Under the pieces are notes generated by a model. It had not been told where the DNA came from and did no database searches. It worked only from the letters and a program-made list of their open reading frames with translations. Made by a program: the position numbers and the translations under genes. This document shows positions 41,387 to 49,585 of a DNA stretch of 49,711 nt, piece after piece. The stretch's first letter is position 1, and the number at the start of each line of letters is the position of its first letter. Origin of the DNA: an uncultured Corynebacterium sp. (GTDB lineage: Bacteria; Actinomycetota; Actinomycetes; Mycobacteriales; Mycobacteriaceae); contig NZ_CAMQAZ010000019.1 of NCBI RefSeq assembly GCF_946998835.1, positions 1 to 49,711 on the forward strand, in the 5' to 3' direction.

Positions 41387-43089
41387 GAGCCTTCACCTGC
41401 TCCTTCCAGCGTGCTGGTGGCATGTTCGGTCACTGGATTCGACTGCCACGGGCTCTTGGTGCGGCCTGGGTTTTCCAACTGCTCCAAGCCCTTGTCATCG
41501 GCCGAGTCAATACCGAGAACCGCCGCGCGGTACTCATCGACATTCGCGACATTGCTTGCCGCTTCGGTTGCCACATTGGACAGCGGCCCGGCCAGCACAG
41601 TAACGCCCACAGAGGCAATCACCAGCAGGGCCGTCGGCATCACCATGCCGATTGGCATCCTGCCGACGTCGTCACGCTCTCCGATAGCGACCATCTGAGT
41701 CTTTTCCCGAAGTGCGGCTGGGTGTGCCAGCACAGTGTCACCCTCGGGGGCATCGGAGCGGTCGCGCCAGAAGGCCTTCGACCAAACGATAATCATGGTG
41801 TAGAGAGTCAGCAGGCTGGTGATGATGGAACCTGCAACCAGAATCCACGCAGTGGCGGATCCGTTTTGCGCACCGGCTTCAATCAGCATGACCTTGCCCA
41901 AGAAGCCCGAGAACGGCGGGATACCACCGAGGTTGAGCGCGGGCACGAGGTATAGCAGGGCCAGTAGCGGCGACGTCTTAGCCAGTCCACCCAGGCTGCG
42001 CAGGGAGGACGAGCCCGCCTGGCGCTCGATAAGCCCGACCACCAGGAACAGTGCCGTCTGCACCAGAATGTGGTGCACGATGTAGAAAATCGCGCCACCG
42101 AGTCCCAGCGTATTGCCGACGGCAATGCCGAAAATCATGTAACCGATGTGGGACACCAAGGTAAATGACAAGAGTCGTTTGATGTCATTTTGGGCCATGG
42201 CGCCGAGAATGCCCATGAGCATTGTCGCCAGGCCGGCCCACATCAGGACGTCGTCAAGCCTGCCGTCGGGGAAGACGACACTGCGCGTACGGATGATCGC
42301 GTAGACACCCACCTTCGTCAGCAGGCCCGCGAAGACCGCGGTAACCATGGACGGTGCGGTGGGGTAGGAGTCCGGCAGCCAGGCCGACAGCGGGAACACC
42401 GCCGCCTTCACCGCGAAAGCGACGAGCAGCACTGCGAAGATTGCGGTGCGGGTGCCGTCCGGGATGTCCTCCATGCGCAGGGAAATGTGCGCGAAGTTCA
42501 CCGTGCCGACCGCCTGATAAACCAGGCCGATCGCCAGCAGGAACACCATCGAGGACAGCATGTTGACCATCACATACGACACGCCCGCGCGAATGCGTGA
42601 CGACGATGCCCCCAGCGTGAGCAGCACGTAGGAGGCTACGAGCAGAACCTCAAAGCCGACATACATGTTGAACAGGTCGCCAGCCAAGAAGGCCATGGAG
42701 ACGCCCATGTTGAGCAGCATGTACGTCGGAACGAAGACGGAGATGGGCTCGTCTTCATCACCATCGCTAATGCCCTGGCCGATGCCGAACCACATCACGG
42801 CAAAGAGGACTAGCTGCGAGACAGTAATCATCAGCACCGCGAGGTTGTCGGCCACGAGCGTGATGCCAATTGGTGCGTCCCAGCCGCCAACCTGAACGGT
42901 GTGAATGCCGTGGGCGTAGATGAGATACACCAGTGTGCCGGCGATTCCCAGCAGGCTACCGAGTGAAATCAGCGCGATAGCCTGCTGTGCTTTGGGGAAA
43001 CGCGCCAGCAGCAGTGCGATTGCGGCAGTGGCGGCGGGGACGATGATTGGCAGCGGAATGAGTGCCAGAATTAGTTGCTCAGTCGTCAT
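41383..43089 (-). CDS. mnhD: Na+/H+ antiporter subunit D
   Basis: A 568-residue proton-pumping-type subunit related to NuoM/NuoN, with about 14 TM helices. The NADH-dehydrogenase-like core includes YVMVNMLSSMVFLLAIGLVYQAVGTVNFAH, KAAVFPLSAWLPDSYPTAPS (conserved Lys), and GGIPPFSGFLGKVMLIEAG. ATG 43089 is chosen because AGGAGG lies about 9 nt upstream; the 60-codon upstream extension of the open frame is inside mnhC and has no support. Overlaps mnhC by 11 nt. A charged, possibly cytoplasmic tail follows the last helix. Confidence 0.96.
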   Translation of the reverse strand: MTTEQLILALIPLPIIVPAATAAIALLLARFPKAQQAIALISLGSLLGIAGTLVYLIYAHGIHTVQVGGWDAPIGITLVADNLAVLMITVSQLVLFAVMWFGIGQGISDGDEDEPISVFVPTYMLLNMGVSMAFLAGDLFNMYVGFEVLLVASYVLLTLGASSSRIRAGVSYVMVNMLSSMVFLLAIGLVYQAVGTVNFAHISLRMEDIPDGTRTAIFAVLLVAFAVKAAVFPLSAWLPDSYPTAPSMVTAVFAGLLTKVGVYAIIRTRSVVFPDGRLDDVLMWAGLATMLMGILGAMAQNDIKRLLSFTLVSHIGYMIFGIAVGNTLGLGGAIFYIVHHILVQTALFLVVGLIERQAGSSSLRSLGGLAKTSPLLALLYLVPALNLGGIPPFSGFLGKVMLIEAGAQNGSATAWILVAGSIITSLLTLYTMIIVWSKAFWRDRSDAPEGDTVLAHPAALREKTQMVAIGERDDVGRMPIGMVMPTALLVIASVGVTVLAGPLSNVATEAASNVANVDEYRAAVLGIDSADDKGLEQLENPGRTKSPWQSNPVTEHATSTLEGAGEGS

Positions 43090-43594
43090 CGTCGTCACCT
43101 CCTGGGCTGTTTGATGGTGGGGCCACAGGCTTTTCGAAACTGACCGGACCGAAGTTATCGCCGGCCTCCGTAGGGCGACCGGTGGTGGGGTCATCGGACT
43201 TGTCGTGATCCGGCGCAGCTGACGGGTCGCTGGCGCGACGCATTGCCAGACTGCGGTCCTCGTGGTCATCCTGCACGTGATCGCCGATGCGGTAGCGGTG
43301 CTGGCGATAGAGCAGGGCCAGCAGGAACGCGGTCATGCCCATCGAAATAACAATTGCGGTGAGAATGAAGGCCTGGGGCAGCGAGTCTGCCTGAGCATCA
43401 CTGACAAGCGACTCCCTATCCCAAATTGGTGGCCGTCCCGGCGCACCAGAACCAAGCAGGATGAGCAGGTTGATACCGTTGCCCATCAGCAGCAGCCCCA
43501 TGAGCATCCTGGTCAACGAACGGTCGAGGAACAGGTACACCCCGGTGGCAATCAGCGTGCCGACAGTAGCTAGCAGAACAAAATTGAGAATCAC
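43079..43594 (-). CDS. mnhC: Na+/H+ antiporter subunit C
   Basis: A 171-residue NuoK-like subunit. Three TM helices occupy the first 100 residues, with MLMGLLLMGNGINLLILLGSG and LPQAFILTAIVISMGMTAFLLAL as family markers. The C-terminal 70 residues form an acidic, Asp/Pro-rich tail ending in DDDDD, not part of the NuoK fold. Overlaps the upstream MnhAB gene by 4 nt. Confidence 0.95.
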   Translation of the reverse strand: MILNFVLLATVGTLIATGVYLFLDRSLTRMLMGLLLMGNGINLLILLGSGAPGRPPIWDRESLVSDAQADSLPQAFILTAIVISMGMTAFLLALLYRQHRYRIGDHVQDDHEDRSLAMRRASDPSAAPDHDKSDDPTTGRPTEAGDNFGPVSFEKPVAPPSNSPGGDDDDD

Positions 43595-46500
43595 GGGTGT
43601 GTGTCCTTTCCTTCGGTCCTAGCTGGGGTTGTCGGTTGTGAAGCCTCGGAAGCGGTTGTGTTGGCGGTGCTTGCGGGTTTAGTGCCGGCAGGTTTAACGC
43701 TTGCGGGGTTAGCGCCTGCGGACTTAACACCTGCTGGCTTAGTCGCCGCCAACTTACTGCGCAGATGGCGGGACTGGCCCAGTGCGGCTCGATTCACACG
43801 ACGCGAACGATCACGCTCAGCGCGAAGATTCATCTGAATATCGATGCCACCGCCCAAACTGCGCAGGATGTAGACAATCGTGCCGACTACGATCAGGTAC
43901 ACACCCAGGTCAAAGAGCATGGGGGAGACAACGGTGACATCGCCAAGCAGCGGAATTTCCCGCGAGCCATATGCAGAAGTTAGCGGTGCCCAACCCACAA
44001 ACAGTGGCCACAACGCGCTGAGTGCCGACACCAGCAAACCGCCGCCGAGAAGTATCTCGTTAGGAATCGGCAGAGTTGCTGCCAACTCACGACGACCACC
44101 GATGAGATAACGCATGGTCAGTGCCAGCGCAGCCACGAGACCACCGGCGAAGCCACCGCCGACATCGTTATGGCCGGCAAAAAAGAGGTAGAAGGAAACC
44201 ACCATCATGGCGGGGAAGAGCACACGCGATGCCACCAGCACCATGATTGGGTAGCGCAACCGCTCGGCTTCACCGGACTCATCGAGAGTGTTCAGCCAAC
44301 GGTTGGTACGACGAGCACGATTCCGCTGAGGCTTAATCTTCGAGCGCATATGCATCGTGTGCGTACGGAAGACCAGCGAGGTAATGCCCAAGGCCACCAT
44401 CACCAGCACGGTGATTTCACCGAAGGTATCCCAGGCGCGGATGTCGACAAGAAGCACGTTGACAGCGTTCTGGCCGTGCCCAATATCGTGGGCCAGCGGC
44501 GGAATGTCTCCAGAAATTGGCTCAGTACGACGCGAGCCCATGGCGTAGGCGGCCAAAACGGGAACCGTAACACCGACTGCAATGGCCAGCCACGCGCGGT
44601 GCCGAGTCCACCTCGGATTCGATGCCGGTGCCCGCGGCGAAAGCGTGCGCAGTACCAACACGAAAATAATCATCGAGACCGTCTCGACCAGCAGCTGCGT
44701 CAGGGCCAAGTCAGGAGCACCGTACATGGCGAAGATAATGGCCAGGCCGTAGCCGGTCACGCCCACCAAAATGACACCCGAGAGCCTGTTCTTCTGCCGG
44801 GTAGCGGCCAGCGCCGCAATGATCATAATCAGCGCAACTGCACCCTGCGGTGCGGAGTCCCACAGTTCCATTCGCAGCTCATCGCGCTCACCGAGCAGCA
44901 GTGCCCCGATGGACAGCACGATGAGGGTCAGCAAAATGACCGCTTCATTCAACGGGAGGGAACCACGCTGGGTCGCAGCAGTGACACGGAGAGAAAGACG
45001 GCGGGCCAGGTCCAGGATGCCGTCGTAAAGCGCATCGGCACTACCGAGAGCTGGCTGCTCAAACTGTAGCTGACGCACCAGATTGCGCTGCCAATGCATG
45101 ATGGCACCCGCGACCAGGATTGTGGCCGTCAGCGCCAGGGGGAGGGTGAAACCGTGCCAGAGAGCAAGGTGTGATTCTGTTTCCGAATTCGGAAACGCAC
45201 TGGTGAGGTAGGGCGAGATAATCGAGTCGAGGACGCGCGGAATCAGGCCGAAAACCAGGCCCCCGAGCGCTAGCAGCCAAGCCGGGCCAACCTGATCCCA
45301 CGTCGGGGAATCCATCTCGGCGACGGCAGGGGAAGTGCCACCACCGCTGGCGTGCGTGCTGGACTTGGTCGCAAAAGCGGCGCGCAGCAGGTATAGCGAG
45401 TACGCCACGGTCAGAATCGAGCCCACGACCAGGCCAATGGTGGTGAACACCGACGGCATGCCGTGCAGCGGCTCAGCACTGAGTGTGGCCTCCAGCGCAG
45501 CTTCCTTGGCGACGAAGCCGAAGAACGGCGGCACACCCATCATCGATGCAGCGGCGAGAATCGAAATCACCAACAACTGCGGCGACTTTCTACCGAGCCC
45601 AGAGAGCTCACGGATATCGCGCGTACCAGTCAGCCTGTCAATTGTGCCCGCGACCATAAACAGCGCGGCCTTGAACATGGCATGGCCGAGCGTCAGTGCC
45701 AGGGCTGCCAGCATCGTCGCACGCGTGCCTATCGACGCGACCGTGATAATGAACCCCAACTGGCTGACGGTGCCATACGCCATGATCAGCTTGAGATCCT
45801 TCTGACGTAGGGCCATCCAGCCGCCCATAATCATGGTCAACAGGCCGAGCGGGATGATGATTGGGTGCCAGGCGTTGGTGGCATTGAAAGTTGGTGCGAG
45901 TCGGGCGACCAGGAATACACCGGCTTTGACCATCGCTGCGGAATGCAGGAAGGAAGAAACCGGAGTTGGCGCAGCCATTGCGCCGGGCAGCCAGAAGTGG
46001 AAGGGCGCGATGGCGGACTTCGACAGTGCACCAATGACCAGCAGGATTGCAGCTGTGGAGACTGCCGTGGAGTTCAACTGCGACACGGTTAGAGCACCAG
46101 GCGCGGTGAGTTCAGAGAAGTTCCAAAAGCCTGTGGTCACTCCCATTAGGACGATACCGACCAGCATGATTAGCCCGCCCAGCGTCGTGATCAGGAGTGC
46201 CTGGCCCGCTGCGCGACGGGAGGAAGCACGCTCGGCATAATAGCCCACCAGCAGGAAGGACAGCACCGAGGTAATTTCCCAGAAGACGAACATCAGCATG
46301 ATGCTGTCGCTGATGACCAGGCCGTACATCGCCGCAGCGAAGGCGATCATTTGGGCTGCGAAGGAACCTACGCGGCGACGTTTGCCGAGTGGCGGGTTGA
46401 TGAAGTAACCGGAGCAGTACACCAGTACGAGAAAGCCGATGGTCAAAACCAGCGTGCCGAAGAGCGATTCAATAGGACCTAATCGCAGGTTTACATCCAA

Positions 46501-46761
46501 GTGGATAATGGGCATCCACGAAAAATGCGTGACGGCGGGTTGCGTGAGTGCGGAAGTTTCCCCGTTGCCATTGTCTAGAGCTAAGCGAACGAGATGGGTG
46601 CCGGTGTAGATGGCACCGCCTGCCAGCGGGAGGCTGAGTACGAGGAACCCGCGGGTTCCGAGCCACTTAATCGTCCATGGTGCAAGCGCTGCCGTAACGA
46701 ACAGGATGCACAGGAGAGAAGTCACTATTCCATAATGATTGGAACACGCCAGTTCATGCAA
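43591..46761 (-). CDS. mnhA: Na+/H+ antiporter, fused subunits A and B
   Basis: A 1056-residue fusion of MnhA (NuoL-like, about 1-790) and MnhB (about 820-990). The A part has the proton-antiporter core (MLMFVFWEITSVLSFLLVGYY, KSAIAPFHFWLPGAMAAPTPVSSFLHSAAMVKAGVF, MGVPPFFGFVAKEAAL) and the DUF4040/MBH domain (GYGLAIIFAMYGAPDLALTQLLVET). The B part has RVLFPAMMVVSFYLFFAGHNDVGGGFAGGLVAALAL and a GVYLIVVGTIVYILRSLGG end. A low-complexity tail of five pentapeptides (KPAG type) follows. First gene of the mnhABCDEFG operon, which exports Na+ in exchange for H+. Start is uncertain: ATG 46761 or GTG 46725, the latter just before the first hydrophobic segment. Confidence 0.94.
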   Translation of the reverse strand: MHELACSNHYGIVTSLLCILFVTAALAPWTIKWLGTRGFLVLSLPLAGGAIYTGTHLVRLALDNGNGETSALTQPAVTHFSWMPIIHLDVNLRLGPIESLFGTLVLTIGFLVLVYCSGYFINPPLGKRRRVGSFAAQMIAFAAAMYGLVISDSIMLMFVFWEITSVLSFLLVGYYAERASSRRAAGQALLITTLGGLIMLVGIVLMGVTTGFWNFSELTAPGALTVSQLNSTAVSTAAILLVIGALSKSAIAPFHFWLPGAMAAPTPVSSFLHSAAMVKAGVFLVARLAPTFNATNAWHPIIIPLGLLTMIMGGWMALRQKDLKLIMAYGTVSQLGFIITVASIGTRATMLAALALTLGHAMFKAALFMVAGTIDRLTGTRDIRELSGLGRKSPQLLVISILAAASMMGVPPFFGFVAKEAALEATLSAEPLHGMPSVFTTIGLVVGSILTVAYSLYLLRAAFATKSSTHASGGGTSPAVAEMDSPTWDQVGPAWLLALGGLVFGLIPRVLDSIISPYLTSAFPNSETESHLALWHGFTLPLALTATILVAGAIMHWQRNLVRQLQFEQPALGSADALYDGILDLARRLSLRVTAATQRGSLPLNEAVILLTLIVLSIGALLLGERDELRMELWDSAPQGAVALIMIIAALAATRQKNRLSGVILVGVTGYGLAIIFAMYGAPDLALTQLLVETVSMIIFVLVLRTLSPRAPASNPRWTRHRAWLAIAVGVTVPVLAAYAMGSRRTEPISGDIPPLAHDIGHGQNAVNVLLVDIRAWDTFGEITVLVMVALGITSLVFRTHTMHMRSKIKPQRNRARRTNRWLNTLDESGEAERLRYPIMVLVASRVLFPAMMVVSFYLFFAGHNDVGGGFAGGLVAALALTMRYLIGGRRELAATLPIPNEILLGGGLLVSALSALWPLFVGWAPLTSAYGSREIPLLGDVTVVSPMLFDLGVYLIVVGTIVYILRSLGGGIDIQMNLRAERDRSRRVNRAALGQSRHLRSKLAATKPAGVKSAGANPASVKPAGTKPASTANTTASEASQPTTPARTEGKDTHP
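43670..43744 (-). repeat. Five 15-bp tandem repeats in the 3' end of mnhA
   Basis: Five degenerate 15-bp units (43670-43684 to 43730-43744) encode pentapeptides of the pattern xKPAG/S in the C-terminal tail of the MnhAB protein. The units differ from each other at several positions, so they are not a very recent expansion. Confidence 0.8.
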
Positions 46762-46843
46762 CCCCGTTTTAGGGACTTAAGCATTTGAAGCGGTGTTAAC
46801 CGAGTGTGTGAAAACGGTCAATTGTTTCTGGGAAAGTGAAAAT

Positions 46844-46957
46844 TTGGGGGTGAGTTGTGGGGGGCGGAAGTTGGGCATTTTTTGGGGCTTGAGCGGCTGA
46901 CTGCTCAAGCCCCAAATCAGTGCCATTACTGCCCCCCCCAACACCACCCCACCCCAA
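46844..46957. repeat. Large nested imperfect palindrome between mnhA and the Mn importer
   Basis: The core is a perfect 11-bp repeat, GGGGCTTGAGC (46884-46894) with GCTCAAGCCCC (46903-46913), around an 8-nt loop. Outside it, TTTGGGGGTGAGTTGTGG... (from 46844) pairs imperfectly with the C-rich CCCCCCCCAACACCACCCC... (to 46957). The whole structure spans about 114 bp in the divergent intergenic region. T-runs lie before, not after, the core on the plus strand, so it is not a standard terminator in either direction. Confidence 0.7.
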
Positions 46958-46960
46958 AGG

Positions 46961-47004
46961 TCAATACATTGAACTTGGTGATTCATTGAACTGACCACTA
47001 TTCT
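46961..47004 (+). promoter_or_regulatory. Promoter and possible repressor sites of the Mn importer
   Basis: A -35-like TTGGTG (46975-46980) and a -10-like TATTCT (46999-47004) are 18 nt apart; the -10 ends 8 nt before ATG 47013, so the transcript may be leaderless. The direct repeat CATTGAACT occurs at 46967-46975 and 46984-46992, overlapping the -35 and spacer. TCAAT-AC-ATTGA (46961-46972) is a small inverted repeat. These are plausible binding sites for a manganese-responsive regulator, but no known consensus was matched. Confidence 0.45.
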
Positions 47005-47012
47005 TGGCTGCC

Positions 47013-47822
47013 ATGAGTATTAGCGTCCAGAACTTGAGCGTGAGCTACGGCGCGAACACCGCGATTCGGAACATCAGCTTCACCCTCGACTCCCCCGGCA
47101 TGCACGGCATCATCGGCCCCAACGGCTCAGGCAAATCCACCCTCATGAAGGCGATGCTCCAGATCCTGGACAAACACAACGTCCACGGCACAGGCCCCAC
47201 CGGCGCCCCTGCCGGCTACCCCGTCACCCTCGACGGCAAGGCCCCCGCCGAGCAGCGCCGCGCAATCGCTTATATCGAGCAGCGCTCTGACCTCGACCGC
47301 AACTTCCCCACCAGCGTCTTCGACACCGTCCTGATGGGCACTTACCCGCGCCTGGGTCTTTTCCACCGCCCCGGCAAGGCCGAACGCGAAGCAGCCACCC
47401 AGGCTCTCAAGGACGTCGACATGTGGGACTTTCGCCACCGCCACATCAGCGAACTCTCGGGCGGACAGTTCCAGCGCGTCCTCTTTGCCCGCGCCATCGT
47501 CCAGGACGCGGAGTACATCTTCCTGGACGAGCCCTTCGTCGGCATCGACGTCCCCAGCGAGAAGACGATCGTGACCCTGCTGCGGCAGATGGCGGACGCG
47601 GGCAAGCACGTCGTCGTCGTGCACCACGACATGAACACGGTGCGCGGCTACTACAACGACCTCATCGTCCTCAACGGCGAGCTCGTCGCGGCGGGTCCCA
47701 CCGAGGAGGTCTTCGTCCCCGACGTGCTGCAGAAGGCCTTCGGCGCGCTCGTCATCCGCGAGCCGTCAGCACCAGCCCACCCCACGCCACGGCAGGCAGC
47801 CCTCCAGGAGGAGACAGCATGA
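47013..47822 (+). CDS. Manganese ABC transporter ATP-binding protein
   Basis: A 269-residue ABC ATPase. Walker A is GPNGSGKST, the Q-loop follows in YIEQRSD, the signature is LSGGQFQRV, Walker B is YIFLDEPFVGID and the switch is VVVHHDM. It resembles MntB/PsaB/SitB-type ATPases and precedes a permease-binding-protein fusion whose start overlaps its stop (ATGA). The start at ATG 47013 is preferred to TTG 47004; no Shine-Dalgarno sequence is visible. Codon use is strongly C/G-ending, unlike the mnh genes to the left. Confidence 0.92.
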   Translation: MSISVQNLSVSYGANTAIRNISFTLDSPGMHGIIGPNGSGKSTLMKAMLQILDKHNVHGTGPTGAPAGYPVTLDGKAPAEQRRAIAYIEQRSDLDRNFPTSVFDTVLMGTYPRLGLFHRPGKAEREAATQALKDVDMWDFRHRHISELSGGQFQRVLFARAIVQDAEYIFLDEPFVGIDVPSEKTIVTLLRQMADAGKHVVVVHHDMNTVRGYYNDLIVLNGELVAAGPTEEVFVPDVLQKAFGALVIREPSAPAHPTPRQAALQEETA

Positions 47823-49585
47823 TCGCGGAGTTCCTCGACTCACTACTCAGCCACGGCTACCTGCAAAAAGCGCTGATCACCTCGGTGATCGTGGGCGTGG
47901 CCTGCGGCATCGTCGGCAGCTTCATCGTGCTGCGCGGCATGGCCCTGATCGGCGACGCCATCTCGCACGCCGTACTACCGGGGGTCGCGGCCTCCTACCT
48001 GCTCGGCACGAACCTCTTCCTCGGGGCGGTGGTCGCGGGTCTACTCGCCACACTGGCGATCGGGCTGATCAGCGAACGCTCCACTGTGAAGAACGATTCG
48101 GCGATCGGCATCGTCTTTTCCACCTTCTTCGCGATCGGCGTGCTGCTCATGGCGAAAGCGCAGACGGCGACGGATCTGACGGAGATCCTCTTCGGCAACG
48201 TCCTGACCGTTCAGGACGCCGACCGCAACCTCTCGATCGGTATTGCCGCTGCCGTGCTGATTCTCACGCTGGTCTTTTACAAGGAGCTCAAGCTCAGCAC
48301 CTTCGACCCCGTCATGGCGCAGTCGGCTGGCGTGCCCGTGCGGGCAATCCACTACGGGCTGATGGTGGTGCTCACGCTGGTGACGGTCATTTCCCTGCAG
48401 ACGGTGGGCGTGATCCTGGTGGTCTCCCTGCTGATCACTCCGGCGTCGGCGGCGTACCTGCTGACGAACCGGCTGGGAGTGATGATCGGGCTTTCAGTGG
48501 CGATCTCGGCGCTCAGCTCCGTAGTGGGGCTGTTCCTGAGCTATAGCTACAACGTGTCCTCCGGCGTGACGATCGTGCTGACCGCCAGCGCGCTGTTCCT
48601 GCTGGCTTTCCTCTTCGCGCCAGGCAAGGGACTGATTGCTCGCTCGCTGGGCAATAAGCCACTGGCCGCGCTGTTGGCCCTCCTGGTGGGCGGTGCCCTC
48701 GTGTTCGGGGCCGTGACCTTCTCGACGGAGGAGAAGGCAGACGGTGAGCAGCTGAACGTCGTCACCACCTTCACGCTGCTGGCGGACCTGGTGGAGGAGA
48801 TCGGCGGCGAGGCGGTGGACGTCCATAACCTCGTGCCGACCGGCACGGACCCGCACGACTACGACCCCCTGCCCGCGGACCTGGATGCGACGAGCGACGC
48901 CGACCTGCTGTTCTACAACGGGCTGAACCTCGAGGGCGGTGAGCACGGCTGGCTCGCGAAACTGAAAAACACCGCGGGCCTGGACGATTCCCAGATGGTC
49001 GAGGCCACCAAGGGCGTGGAACCGAAGTACCTCAAGGACGAAAAGGGCAATCAGGAGATCAACCCGCACGCCTTCCTGGACCCGACCGTCGGCATCGCGA
49101 TGGCCGAGAACGTGACCGCGGCGCTGGCCGAGGCCCTGCCCGAGCGTGCCGAGCACATCGAGGAGAAGGGGGCGGAGTACAAGGCCATGCTGGAGAGCAT
49201 CGACGCCGACTACCGCGAGCAGATCGGTGCGCTGCCGAAGGAGGATCGTGTGCTCGTGGCCAGTGAACATGCCTTCCAATACATGGTCGACACCTACGGC
49301 ATGGAGCAGCTGTATATCTGGCAGATCGACACGGATGAAAACGGCTCCCCCGCGCAGATCGGACACCTCGTGCGCCAGCTGAAGGACAAGCGCCCGAAGC
49401 ACCTGTTCGTGGAGTCGAACGTGGATACGCGCCCCATGAAGACCGTCTCGAAGGAGGCCGGGATTCCGATCTTCGACGAGCCACTGCACTCCGATGAGCT
49501 CGGCAAGCCGGGCACGGTCGCGGGAACCTACGAGGATTTCCTGCGCAGCAACTTGAAGACCATGATCGCGGGGCTGAAGCGCTAA
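47819..49585 (+). CDS. Fused manganese ABC transporter permease and PsaA-like substrate-binding protein
   Basis: A 588-residue fusion. Residues 1-280 form an ABC-3 family permease with about eight helices (VLRGMALIGDAISHAVLPGVAASYLLG; VGVILVVSLLITPASAAYLL). After one more TM segment (about 283-303) a cluster A-I binding domain follows, tethered to the membrane. It is close to PsaA/MtsA/SitA: the metal ligands are in TDPHDYDP, NPHAFLDP, ASEHAFQYM and FVESNVDTRPMKTVSKEAG, and LYIWQIDTDENGSPAQI matches the PsaA region. Asp rather than His at the last ligand favours Mn2+ over Zn2+. This domain would normally be a separate lipoprotein; here no lipobox is needed. Confidence 0.92.
   Translation: MIAEFLDSLLSHGYLQKALITSVIVGVACGIVGSFIVLRGMALIGDAISHAVLPGVAASYLLGTNLFLGAVVAGLLATLAIGLISERSTVKNDSAIGIVFSTFFAIGVLLMAKAQTATDLTEILFGNVLTVQDADRNLSIGIAAAVLILTLVFYKELKLSTFDPVMAQSAGVPVRAIHYGLMVVLTLVTVISLQTVGVILVVSLLITPASAAYLLTNRLGVMIGLSVAISALSSVVGLFLSYSYNVSSGVTIVLTASALFLLAFLFAPGKGLIARSLGNKPLAALLALLVGGALVFGAVTFSTEEKADGEQLNVVTTFTLLADLVEEIGGEAVDVHNLVPTGTDPHDYDPLPADLDATSDADLLFYNGLNLEGGEHGWLAKLKNTAGLDDSQMVEATKGVEPKYLKDEKGNQEINPHAFLDPTVGIAMAENVTAALAEALPERAEHIEEKGAEYKAMLESIDADYREQIGALPKEDRVLVASEHAFQYMVDTYGMEQLYIWQIDTDENGSPAQIGHLVRQLKDKRPKHLFVESNVDTRPMKTVSKEAGIPIFDEPLHSDELGKPGTVAGTYEDFLRSNLKTMIAGLKR

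Noticed and set aside
43670..43744. Five 15-bp tandem units as a CRISPR-like array
   Set aside because: There are no spacers; the units are in-frame pentapeptide codons at the 3' end of mnhA.
46806..46821. GlxR-like site TGTGAAAACGGTCAAT upstream of mnhA
   Set aside because: Only eight of ten fixed positions match, which is too weak to list beside the two better candidates.
46884..46913. Inner hairpin as an intrinsic terminator
   Set aside because: The stem is perfect, but the T-run precedes it on the plus strand and As follow it on the minus strand, so neither direction has the required U-tract.
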